Assembly: GCA_017477425.1 (NCBI GenBank)
Contig: JAFUVT010000007.1
Location: 54,481-118,480 of the forward strand
DNA: 64,000 nucleotides
Reading direction: 5' to 3'
Source of the DNA: Bacteroidales bacterium
GTDB lineage: Bacteria; Bacteroidota; Bacteroidia; Bacteroidales; F082
Both the position numbers and the translations under genes were made by a program. Every line of letters begins with the position of its first letter. Within the stretch, counting starts at the first letter, position 1. Of the stretch, positions 41,888-50,830 are shown piece after piece. Under the pieces are notes generated by a model. It did not search any database. It was not told the DNA's origin and saw nothing but the letters and a program-made list of their open reading frames with translations.

Positions 41888-41944
41888 ATTGCCCGCTCGG
41901 GAAAGGAATTAAGTTGAAAACACAAGTTTTAAATAATTAATCAG

Positions 41945-42994
41945 ATGAAAGCATTTGCTTCGAAAATCGGAAAGGCGCTGAGTGCCGCCTTGTTCGTCCT
42001 GCTGCTGGTAGCGGTGGGCACGAAGAACGCACTCGCACAAACCCAAGTGGCCACTTTGCAACACGGTGACGACATCTCTGTGTTCTACGGCACCAATGCC
42101 TTCGTGGAGGCCCACACTGCTGCTGTTGACGGTGACATCGTTACGCTTTCGAGTGGCTCGTTCACTGTGCCGAGCAGCATTACCAAGGCCATCACCTTGC
42201 GTGGCGCTGGTGTGGTGAACGACACTGTGGCTGGCACAAATCCTACAATCTTTGTAGGCGAAGTGACTATCAATGTGAGCAACGACTCCATTCCCATCCA
42301 AGTGGAAGGCATTTTGTTTTCCAATAAAATGATGTATCAGACAATGCATAACCCAAAATTCACGAGATGCAGCTTTAATGTTATTACTAATGTTAGTATT
42401 GGCTCTAATACGATGAACAATGCTCAGTTTGTCAACTGCATGATTAAAGATTTTAATTTTACTTCTGCCTCCGGCACCACGCTACTCAATTCAGTGGTGT
42501 GGAATCCAACCTATATCACCTCGAGCCATACTGTCTTGCTTTACAATTCGATTATGAGATTGGCTTATAATGGAAACTCTCTTGGTGGCCTCTCGGCCTT
42601 CAATAGCGTTTTTATCAGAGATAATAATGACTATAATAATGGTTTTACTCCACAAGCGACCTGTTCGTTCTTCAATTGCATAGGCATTAGAACTGGAACG
42701 TATAGTCCTTTCGGCAATGCCTACACTAGTGGCTGCATAACCAAAACCTCTTACGCCGCTGTCTTCAAAACCTTCACCGGCACCTTCTCCTTGGAGGAGC
42801 CTTTCATCCTGAAGGACGAAATCGCCACGGGCTTCCTGGGCAGCGATGGTACGCAGGTGGGCATCTATGGCGGCTTTATGCCTTACAGCAACCGCCCCAG
42901 CTACATGGTGCTGAAACGTTGCAATGTGGCTAACCGTTCCACCATCGATGGCAAACTGAGTGTGGATATTGAAGTAGTCACCGAAGGCGAATGA
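41945..42994 (+). CDS. Secreted protein with possible beta-helix fold
   Basis: A 349-residue protein with a signal peptide (ALSAALFVLLLVAVGTKNALAQ). The body has the short repeated strands typical of right-handed parallel beta-helix proteins that begin with a GDIVTLSSGSFTVPSSITKAI-type entry (here split over residues 58-78), then EGILFSN, KFTRCSFNV, AQFVNCMIKDF, FNSVFIRD. Such proteins bind or cleave polysaccharides, but no lyase residues are evident. No T9SS domain is present. It overlaps the next gene by four bases (ATGA), so the two are co-translated and may form a surface complex. Confidence 0.7.
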   Translation: MKAFASKIGKALSAALFVLLLVAVGTKNALAQTQVATLQHGDDISVFYGTNAFVEAHTAAVDGDIVTLSSGSFTVPSSITKAITLRGAGVVNDTVAGTNPTIFVGEVTINVSNDSIPIQVEGILFSNKMMYQTMHNPKFTRCSFNVITNVSIGSNTMNNAQFVNCMIKDFNFTSASGTTLLNSVVWNPTYITSSHTVLLYNSIMRLAYNGNSLGGLSAFNSVFIRDNNDYNNGFTPQATCSFFNCIGIRTGTYSPFGNAYTSGCITKTSYAAVFKTFTGTFSLEEPFILKDEIATGFLGSDGTQVGIYGGFMPYSNRPSYMVLKRCNVANRSTIDGKLSVDIEVVTEGE

Positions 42995-45900
42995 CCATGA
43001 AACGCTACATATTAATAATAGGTGCGTTGCTGGCCGGCTTCGCGCTGAAGGCGCAGGAGGCGACCTGCACTTGCCGATACTGGTTCGACGAGAACCACGC
43101 GCAAGCCGTCACCACCACCTTCGGCGAGAGCGGCTGGGAGGCCGAACTCGATGTGGGCAACCTCACCGACGGCCTTCATGCATTGCACCTCCACGTGCTG
43201 GTCGAGAACGCTGAAAGCAGGTTTGGCCTCATTGGCGACTCACTCTACCAATTGGCCGACACCACACTCATGAAGTGGAGCACGCCGCAGACATTCCTGT
43301 TCCTCAAAACTGACCAATGGGAGCAAGGAATGCCCAGCTATGTCTACCATTGTTGGTTCGACCAAGACTTTGAACACCAACAGAGCGACGCATTGGGGAT
43401 GGGTTATCTCTTGCTGGATGTGGCCGACCTCGAAGAAGGGCTGCACACGGTTCACGTGATGCTCGAAGGCTCCTCGCTGACCTCCGCCGAGAGCTTTATG
43501 TTCATGAAAGTGGCCCCATTTGAGGCCGAAGGCATCGACATGAGCCATTTGGCCTACCATTGCTGGTTTGACCAAGACTTTGAACACCAAGTGAGTGATT
43601 CCTTGCGCGATGGCCATATCTTGTTGGACGTCAACGACCTTGAGGAGGGCCTGCACTCGGTGCATGTGATGCTGGAAGGCAGCACACTGACAGCGACACA
43701 GAGCTATATGTTCCTGAAAATGGCCGTGCAAGACTTCACCGCCGAGCTGCAATACCATTGCTGGTTCGACCAAGACTACGACCATGTGCAGACGGGCTTG
43801 GTTGGCAGCGGCCTCGTGGAGCTTGAGGTCGGCGACTTGCCCAACGGCTTGCACATCGTGAATGTGCAGCTCGACAACGGGTCGCTCACGGCTCCGCAGA
43901 CCTATCTGTTCTACAAGATCCCCTTGGGCGGCTACGGCTTAGCCCGTTGGGAATATTGGATCAACGACGACTGGGACAACAGAAACATCACAACGCTTTC
44001 GCCTTCTCTTGACACGCTCGACATTCTCAGTCTGTTGCCTGTGGGTCATCCTAGCATCCGAAGCTCGTGCTACCATTTCCACCCCAACGGCGACAATCCG
44101 TATATCAATGCGAAGAACCAAATCACCTTCCGTTTCTGGGACACAGAAATGCGCTTCTTCGACAAAACGGCTTTCTATGTTGATGAGCACGTGCAGCAAG
44201 AGATTGTGGCGCAAGTTTTTGAGCGCAACACCACGGAGACCTTTGCCGCGCCTCGCGACAACCAAATCACATGGTACAAGTTGGATGCCGTTGTGGGCGA
44301 TTCCTTGTCGTTCAAGGCTAACAAGGCTTGCACCATGCAATTGTTTGCCCCTTCGGGTGAGGAGGTGTTCAACGTGTCGGGCCCAGAGTCCATTGTACTT
44401 GGCGGCCTTCATGCTTGGGAAGAGGGAACGTATTACTTGGCCGTGCATGATATGACGGGAAGTGGAGAGACGGTTTCCGTGACTTACAATTGGATTGGTA
44501 AGTATTGTGTCCTTGCTCTTACTCCTGATAAAGTTGGCAATAGGATGGGAAACCGCTTTTCTGTGGATTTAATTGGTAACGGCTTCAATTATATGGAAAA
44601 TGCTATGCTTGTTTGTGAGTTGGATACTATTGTTTTGAGTCAAGTTGTTATTCCCTCAAGAACAAGACCAAGGTTCCAGTTTTTAATTAACAATCCTGTA
44701 GCAAATGGTAAATACGATTTATTTTTGACATTTATAGATGGCGATGAAACTGAATCATTAGTATATCACCAAGCTGTAGAATTGGAAGAACCGAATCCAG
44801 GTGAGAAGATTGTATCAATTACAACTCCCCAACGAACAGCTAATCCATACCCTGTTAGGGTAACGGTTGAAAACACTGGCAATATGGATTACGTATATGT
44901 GCCTTTTAATATTGCGTTTACTTGGCCAACAAATTCATATAGTAGTGATGCTTATTTCGATCAAATAGATTTTGCAGATTTCTCTGCTACAATGTCACTT
45001 GAAGCAGATTCTGTTAATTATAGTTTTGCACATGTAACAACTAATCTTCTTGACATGGGGAAAGAAGGTGGTATTATGTTTTTTTGGATTTCGTATTTGA
45101 AAGCACATGAAACTCGTTCGTTCACATTGAATTTCACCGCACCAGCTCATATTCGTTTCGATTTGTATGCATGGATGGGTGAAGGGTATGAATACAATTT
45201 GGATTTTGACACGCTTGTTGCCAATTGTGGAAATCGTGCAAATTATGAAAATATGGTGACCGTTGGTAATGTAGCACAACTGAGTGGAAATGTAGCACAA
45301 TGGATGAGCAGTGGTGGAGGTTTGCCGAATCCAGTGAATGCTGCTGGTAGTTTAGCAAATACTAGTGTTAAATTAGGTTTGACATTGGGTGGCATTCAAA
45401 ACGGACTTGGGCATATCCAGGATAAAGCGGTTTGTGACGCATATGGTATTACTCCAGACAATCCTTTATATGAAGATATAATGGCTCTTCATCCGCCTCT
45501 TGTAGCTCCTGGAATAATTCGTAGAGGATGGGTAGGTGAGATTTTTGCCAGGTTGTTTGGGCTTCAACAAACTTGTGGTGATTTGCCAACACCCAATCCT
45601 GGTACACCTTGTCATGTATTTTTATGTCATCCTGGCGACCCCAACGACATCCACGGCTACCTCTCCGAATCCGGCAGCCACTACATGCGGCAGGAAATCC
45701 AGAATGTGCAGTATGAAATTGAGTTTGAGAACGACACCACTATGGCCACCGCCGCGGCACATACCATCATCGTGCGTGACACGTTGGATGCCACCAAGTT
45801 CGACTTGAACTCTTTGGCTGCCCGCAGTGCCAGCATCGGCGACAAGCGTTTGGAACTCAACGGGGAACAGCAGTTTGCCTATACTTTGGACTTGCGCCCT

Positions 45901-46941
45901 GAAATTTATGTCATTGCGCAAGTTGAACAGGTGTATGACCCCACCACGGGCATCATCCAATGGACTATCCAATCCCTTGACCCGATGACGATGGAACCTA
46001 CCGACGACCCGAATCAGGGCGTATTGCCAGTCAATTATTTTGGCAATGGAATCGGCTCTGTCGACTATAGCATCGACTTGAAAGAAGCCTTCGCTGATGG
46101 TACCGAAATCAGCAACCGCGCTGGCATCATCTTCGACCAAGAGGACATTATCATGACACCCACTTGGACCAACATCATTGATGCTGTGAAGCCCACTTCG
46201 CACATCGAGTCGGTTGAAATGGTGAACGACAGCTTGGCGTTCAGCTTCGTGTCGGACGACAACCGCTCGGGCGTGTGGTACCATACTTTGTATTACCGCA
46301 ACGACTCCACACAGATGGAGTGGCAGGTAAGAAAACCGCAAATCATAGGCAACGAATTCATGCTCCAGCCCGAATGGCAGACCACGGAATACTTGGTCAT
46401 CGCCGTGGACTCGGCCGGCAACCGCGAGGAGAAGGAGATGGTGGCAGAGTACATCTATTATTATGATGGTCCGGAGCCAGTTACCCAATGCGACGACTTG
46501 TCTCAAGGTTGGAATTGGTGGGCGCCTCTAGTGCATACTATGGTGCCAAATATTCAAGCAGCCCTCGATGGGTATCTGTTGCAAATTCAAGCTCAGAGTG
46601 GAACACCCAGCGGCGCTGTCGTTCCAGGTGAGATGTATAAGTTACTGACCAACTCGGATTGTTCGCTCAGTATAACAGGTGCGCCCATCACCGCCGCCAC
46701 GGTCGAAATCACCCAAGGCACCAACTGGTTCGGCTACATTGGCACGGCGAAATCGGTGGGAGAGGTGTTCAACGCGGACTTCGGCCCTGCCGAAGGCGAC
46801 AAAGTCATCTCCCAAGATGGCGGCTTCGCCATCTACAATGGCGAGGAATGGCAAGGCACGCTGGAGACGCTCCAGCCTGGCCATGGCTATGTGTATTACT
46901 CCGCGAGCAGCGAGCCTAAGACGCTGGTGATGGGGGAGTGA
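42991..46941 (+). CDS. Large repetitive surface protein with an AT-rich internal segment
   Basis: A 1316-residue protein. A signal peptide (IGALLAGFALKAQ) is followed by four repeats of about 75 residues, each with Y-x-C-W-F-D-(Q/E)-(D/N) near the start and a D-L-x-x-G-L-H-x-V-x-V block (about residues 20-325). A second beta-rich region and a domain of the DPNDIHGY ... DYSIDLKE type (about 880-1090) follow. The last 150 residues are the same C-terminal module as in the two other large proteins here (GWNWWAP, PGEMYKL, GTNWFGYIG, GDKVISQDGGFAIYN, GHGYVYYS). Bases 44490-45630 are strikingly AT-rich compared with the rest of the gene. Start may be ATG 42991 or 42997. Probable surface protein; function unknown. 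Confidence 0.8.
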   Translation: MTMKRYILIIGALLAGFALKAQEATCTCRYWFDENHAQAVTTTFGESGWEAELDVGNLTDGLHALHLHVLVENAESRFGLIGDSLYQLADTTLMKWSTPQTFLFLKTDQWEQGMPSYVYHCWFDQDFEHQQSDALGMGYLLLDVADLEEGLHTVHVMLEGSSLTSAESFMFMKVAPFEAEGIDMSHLAYHCWFDQDFEHQVSDSLRDGHILLDVNDLEEGLHSVHVMLEGSTLTATQSYMFLKMAVQDFTAELQYHCWFDQDYDHVQTGLVGSGLVELEVGDLPNGLHIVNVQLDNGSLTAPQTYLFYKIPLGGYGLARWEYWINDDWDNRNITTLSPSLDTLDILSLLPVGHPSIRSSCYHFHPNGDNPYINAKNQITFRFWDTEMRFFDKTAFYVDEHVQQEIVAQVFERNTTETFAAPRDNQITWYKLDAVVGDSLSFKANKACTMQLFAPSGEEVFNVSGPESIVLGGLHAWEEGTYYLAVHDMTGSGETVSVTYNWIGKYCVLALTPDKVGNRMGNRFSVDLIGNGFNYMENAMLVCELDTIVLSQVVIPSRTRPRFQFLINNPVANGKYDLFLTFIDGDETESLVYHQAVELEEPNPGEKIVSITTPQRTANPYPVRVTVENTGNMDYVYVPFNIAFTWPTNSYSSDAYFDQIDFADFSATMSLEADSVNYSFAHVTTNLLDMGKEGGIMFFWISYLKAHETRSFTLNFTAPAHIRFDLYAWMGEGYEYNLDFDTLVANCGNRANYENMVTVGNVAQLSGNVAQWMSSGGGLPNPVNAAGSLANTSVKLGLTLGGIQNGLGHIQDKAVCDAYGITPDNPLYEDIMALHPPLVAPGIIRRGWVGEIFARLFGLQQTCGDLPTPNPGTPCHVFLCHPGDPNDIHGYLSESGSHYMRQEIQNVQYEIEFENDTTMATAAAHTIIVRDTLDATKFDLNSLAARSASIGDKRLELNGEQQFAYTLDLRPEIYVIAQVEQVYDPTTGIIQWTIQSLDPMTMEPTDDPNQGVLPVNYFGNGIGSVDYSIDLKEAFADGTEISNRAGIIFDQEDIIMTPTWTNIIDAVKPTSHIESVEMVNDSLAFSFVSDDNRSGVWYHTLYYRNDSTQMEWQVRKPQIIGNEFMLQPEWQTTEYLVIAVDSAGNREEKEMVAEYIYYYDGPEPVTQCDDLSQGWNWWAPLVHTMVPNIQAALDGYLLQIQAQSGTPSGAVVPGEMYKLLTNSDCSLSITGAPITAATVEITQGTNWFGYIGTAKSVGEVFNADFGPAEGDKVISQDGGFAIYNGEEWQGTLETLQPGHGYVYYSASSEPKTLVMGE

Positions 46942-46963
46942 GGCCGTTGAAAAGTCAGCCAAA

Positions 46964-47003
46964 AAACAAAAGCACCGTCTCAGACCTGGCGGTGCTTTTG
47001 TTT
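46964..47003 (+). terminator. Rho-independent terminator after the repetitive surface-protein gene
   Basis: A perfect 14-bp stem (AAACAAAAGCACCG with CGGTGCTTTTGTTT) around a 12-base loop. Confidence 0.85.
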
Positions 47004-47104
47004 GTGCCTGCGGAGAAAGAACCGATATTCTCCGCAAAGTTTGTATTTTTGCTTGGTCAATTCAACAAAATCTTAAAGTTATTGTTGCTTATTGAAAAAA
47101 AGCG

Positions 47105-47112
47105 TATTTTTG
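47105..47112 (+). promoter_or_regulatory. -7 promoter element for the RecQ-like helicase gene
   Basis: TATTTTTG, with A/T-rich sequence upstream and the ATG 34 bases downstream. Confidence 0.55.
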
Positions 47113-47145
47113 TGCAGGCAAAAATGCTGAAAATGAAGTGCCTTG

Positions 47146-50049
47146 ATGGGGAAATTGCTTAAATATACGGCCAATTACGTCGATACGGCATCGGGGTTCT
47201 CGATACAGAACCTGGAGGCTTCTGCTTCGACCGTGGAGCGCAAGCCCTTGCTGTTTGTGCTGAAAAACCTGTTGCAGCGCGGCTGCCCTGCGGTGATGTC
47301 GAGATACCTGAAGGAACAGGTGGGGACCGTCTCCGGCGATGTCCGACCGCTCCTCACGGCCGTCATGCGTTTCCAGATGCTGGTGATCGACTTGCTGCTT
47401 GCCAGAAGGCTCGACTGGGAAAAAGAATGGCGCTTCAACATCAGGAACGACGAGGATTTGGGCGATTTCGCCCGTTGGGCCGTTGACGACCTTCTGATTT
47501 GGCTCGACCATCTCGTCATGCTCAAGGAGAAGAAGCCTCTCGACAAGCCCAAGGTGAATATCGTGGTGAGCAAGTCCCGCAAGTTCAAGAAAGCAGCGGA
47601 TGCCATCAACATCGATTTCGCTGTCGCCCCAACCGTTGACGAAAATGTCGAGGCCGATGAGGACATTGTATACGTCAGGTCGGACAAGTCCGATACGAAC
47701 AAAAAGAGCGACCACTTCACGGTGAGCACCACCGACCCTATAGACTACAACATTCGGGAGACGGACAAGCCGGCCTTGCGGTTTTTCCTGCAAAATCTCT
47801 TCAACAAGCAGGACTTCCGCGACGGGCAGTTTCCCATCATCGCCAACGTGCTGAACCTTCACGACACGCTGGGGCTGCTTCCCACGGGTGGCGGCAAGTC
47901 GTTGTGCTACCAGCTGGCTTGCCTGTTGCAGCCGTGCATCAATTTTGTCGTGTGTCCCATCAAGTCGCTGATGTATGACCAGGAGGACAACCTTCGGTCC
48001 ACCGACATCGGCATTTCACGCGTGGCCTTCCTTACCAGCGACCAGACCACCACTGAGCGGTCGAAGGTGCTGCAGGACTTCAGCAACGGCAAATACCTTT
48101 TCGTCTGGATCTCGCCCGAGCGTTTCCAGATGCCCGCCTTCAGGGAAAGCATCATGACCCTCAACAAGCGGTTCCACATGGCCTATGCCGTCATCGATGA
48201 GGTGCATTGCCTGTCGGAATGGGGTCACGATTTCCGCACTTCCTATCTGAACATGGTCAAGACCATTTGCAAAGTCAGCAAGAAAGACGAAACGGGCCGC
48301 AGCCTGATCACCTTGTTGGGCCTGACGGCGACTGCATCGGTCAATGTGTTGAAAGACATCAAGATTGAGTTCTCGCAAGGCGGAAAGTTCTTGGACGATT
48401 ACGACATCAAGACCTTGCAGGACTATTCCCGCGATGAGCTCGACTTCGAAGTGGTCAATGACGACGGCCAAAAGGCAGCTTGTTTGAGGAGCCTCATCGA
48501 AGAAAACGGCCTCAACCAAACCTTCGATGAGGCCGCCATTGTGTTTACGCCATACGTGAGCACCAATTTCGGCTGTTACGAACTGGCCGAGGCGTTGAGT
48601 GAGCATTACGGCAAACATGTTGCGTGGTATTCGGGAAGCTGCCCGATGAAGAGCGCCAAGCCCATCATGAAGGAGCGCGATTTTGAGACCTACAAAGCGG
48701 AGGTGCAGCGGCGGTTCAAGGACAACGAGTACAATATCCTGTGCGCCACCAAGGCTTTTGGCATGGGCATCGACAAGCAGAACGTTTTCTACACGTTCCA
48801 TTATGGCATCCCCAGCTCGGTGGAGGCCTTGTATCAAGAGGCGGGCAGGGCTGGCCGATGGGATACCCGTCTGCCCGAGAACAAGGGGCGGAAAGCCAAG
48901 TGCTATGTCCTTTTCTCCAACGAGCTGATGCAGTTTGAGGACATGACGTCGTCCTTGTTCGAAAAAGGCACCACTTTCTATCAAATCGATGCCATGGAGC
49001 GGAGAGTCAGCCGCTTCGCCAGGGATTTGTTCAGGCAGGTGCGCCTCTTCTCCCAGCACCAACACGACATCCGTGACGACTACGACCTCATCAAAAAGGT
49101 GATTAAGACGTTCTACGATCCCAATACCACCAAGGACATCCATTATGCTGATCTGAAGCCGCTTCACATCGAAGCCGACGTGTTCGAGAAAATCCTTTAC
49201 CGGCTGTCGATTCTCGGCATCGTCGCCGATTGGACCCGCAACTTCTACGACCTGTTTACGGTCGAGTTTGTCAGCACCGACGAGAAGCACGTCTTCCAGA
49301 GCTTGTCGGACTACATCAGCAAGTACGAATCGGTCTATGCGCTGAAAAAGAACATCCAAGCCCTACAGGTTGTGTCCGTCAACACCTTCGTCGACAAGGC
49401 ATTATGGTATCTGCTGACATGGATCTTCGAGCACATCATCTACAACAGGAAACAGTCGCTGAAGACCTTGTACGAGTGGTGCTCGCAATACACTTCGAGC
49501 CAGAATTTCAAGAAAAAGATCAACAGCTATTTTGCCATCACCGACGCTTCGATGCAGCTTCAGTATGTCATCGAGCGTCCCGACGACTACGAAAAATGGT
49601 TCGCCTATTTCAACGTTTCGGCAAAACATCCGACGGACAGCGAGGTGGAGAAAATCAAATACCGGGTGAGCCGTTATCTGGAAAGCTACAACAACAATCC
49701 GGCCCTCAATTTCATCAGCGGCATGGTGCGCCTGCGTCTCAACGAATATGATGACCCCGATGGCAGGCCACGCCTGGAAGATGCGTTGAAGTATGTGTTT
49801 GACAAGGTCGAAGGTGGCGCTTCAGACGAGTTCGTAAAAAAACTGTGTGAGTTCGCCAAGGTGTATCTCCGTACGGAGGACCAGAGCCTGCTTTTCTGCG
49901 ATTCGGTGCTGAAGTTTAGGGAAGACATGAGAGAACCGTTGTCAGAGTTTATGCAGCAGCCTGCTTTGATGAACGAACGGATCGTGGAGGGCATCGAGGA
50001 AATGAAACAAATAATAGAAAAACTATATGAGCAACTATCAAGAATTTAG
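47146..50049 (+). CDS. RecQ-like superfamily 2 helicase with long N- and C-terminal extensions
   Basis: A 967-residue protein from the ATG at 47146. Residues 1-200 are a novel-looking N-terminal region. The RecQ helicase core follows: motif I LLPTGGGKSLCYQ (about 245), motif Ia VVCPIKSLMYDQ, motif II VIDEVHCLSEWGHDFR (about 350), motif III LGLTATAS, motif V GMGIDKQNV and motif VI YQEAGRAGR (about 562). No clear RQC zinc site or HRDC domain is seen; instead about 390 further residues of unrecognised, mostly helical sequence follow. The downstream coiled-coil gene overlaps by 23 bases. Such non-housekeeping RecQ-like proteins can belong to genome-defence operons, but this is inference. Confidence 0.82.
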   Translation: MGKLLKYTANYVDTASGFSIQNLEASASTVERKPLLFVLKNLLQRGCPAVMSRYLKEQVGTVSGDVRPLLTAVMRFQMLVIDLLLARRLDWEKEWRFNIRNDEDLGDFARWAVDDLLIWLDHLVMLKEKKPLDKPKVNIVVSKSRKFKKAADAINIDFAVAPTVDENVEADEDIVYVRSDKSDTNKKSDHFTVSTTDPIDYNIRETDKPALRFFLQNLFNKQDFRDGQFPIIANVLNLHDTLGLLPTGGGKSLCYQLACLLQPCINFVVCPIKSLMYDQEDNLRSTDIGISRVAFLTSDQTTTERSKVLQDFSNGKYLFVWISPERFQMPAFRESIMTLNKRFHMAYAVIDEVHCLSEWGHDFRTSYLNMVKTICKVSKKDETGRSLITLLGLTATASVNVLKDIKIEFSQGGKFLDDYDIKTLQDYSRDELDFEVVNDDGQKAACLRSLIEENGLNQTFDEAAIVFTPYVSTNFGCYELAEALSEHYGKHVAWYSGSCPMKSAKPIMKERDFETYKAEVQRRFKDNEYNILCATKAFGMGIDKQNVFYTFHYGIPSSVEALYQEAGRAGRWDTRLPENKGRKAKCYVLFSNELMQFEDMTSSLFEKGTTFYQIDAMERRVSRFARDLFRQVRLFSQHQHDIRDDYDLIKKVIKTFYDPNTTKDIHYADLKPLHIEADVFEKILYRLSILGIVADWTRNFYDLFTVEFVSTDEKHVFQSLSDYISKYESVYALKKNIQALQVVSVNTFVDKALWYLLTWIFEHIIYNRKQSLKTLYEWCSQYTSSQNFKKKINSYFAITDASMQLQYVIERPDDYEKWFAYFNVSAKHPTDSEVEKIKYRVSRYLESYNNNPALNFISGMVRLRLNEYDDPDGRPRLEDALKYVFDKVEGGASDEFVKKLCEFAKVYLRTEDQSLLFCDSVLKFREDMREPLSEFMQQPALMNERIVEGIEEMKQIIEKLYEQLSRI

Positions 50050-50830
50050 TGAGACATTGCAATCGCTCAAGAGCGAGGTCAAGGATTTGGAAGCAGCCTC
50101 AAAGGCTTACCAAAAGCTCTCCGAGTTGGTCGAGCGGTACGATAAGGCAGTGCAAACGTTGGAAAACGCCAGTGGCAAAGTGAACGAAAGCCTACGTCAG
50201 CTGCTGCAAGAGTCGGAGGTGATGAAGGAAACGGCTACTGAAATGAACCCCATCACCTCCAAATTCCGTGAAGAGGTTCGGGAAATCGTAAGGTCGAACC
50301 TAGATAGGAATTATTCCAAGGTGGAGGTGCTGGTGAACGAGAACCTTGCAGGCACCAAGGCGGCTGTGGAGGAGAACTTGGCAGGCACCAAGGCGGCTGT
50401 GGAAGAGAACCTTGCCAACGCAAGGGCGATCATCGAAGATGATTTTTCCAATGCCAAGACCCAGCTCGCAGAGTGCCTTACCAGCACTAAAGGCGCGTTG
50501 GGACAAAGTGTTATTCAAACCAAAAGAGTGTTGGAAGAAGGGCTTTCGACCACACAATCGACTTTGGACGACACGCTGACCAACACAAAAGCCTTGATGG
50601 ATGCCGAAGTGAGAAAGCTCAACAATTCCGTCAGCGAGTTGAAGGACATCACGTTCGAGCAGAAACGAACCCTGATGGAAAGAAAGACGTTGCTGGAGGA
50701 GGTAATGGACAAACGAATCGACAAGGCCTTAAAAACCATCGTAAAAACCATCTATATAGCAGGCGGGGCAGCCGTTGCACTGTTGACCGGGCTGTTTTTC
50801 TGGCTGATGTGGGTTTATGGCGTCATTTAG
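50027..50830 (+). CDS. Coiled-coil protein with C-terminal membrane anchor
   Basis: A 267-residue protein, predicted coiled coil over nearly all of residues 5-235, with an internal repeat of about 14 residues (ENLAGTKAAVE repeated, then ENLANARAIIE, DDFSNAKTQL). The C-terminus is a single hydrophobic helix (IYIAGGAAVALLTGLFFWLM), so it is probably anchored in the cytoplasmic membrane as a long rod. It overlaps the RecQ-like gene by 23 bases in a different frame, implying tight translational coupling, and meets tsaD tail to tail with a four-base overlap. I do not recognise the family. Confidence 0.75.
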   Translation: MSNYQEFSETLQSLKSEVKDLEAASKAYQKLSELVERYDKAVQTLENASGKVNESLRQLLQESEVMKETATEMNPITSKFREEVREIVRSNLDRNYSKVEVLVNENLAGTKAAVEENLAGTKAAVEENLANARAIIEDDFSNAKTQLAECLTSTKGALGQSVIQTKRVLEEGLSTTQSTLDDTLTNTKALMDAEVRKLNNSVSELKDITFEQKRTLMERKTLLEEVMDKRIDKALKTIVKTIYIAGGAAVALLTGLFFWLMWVYGVI

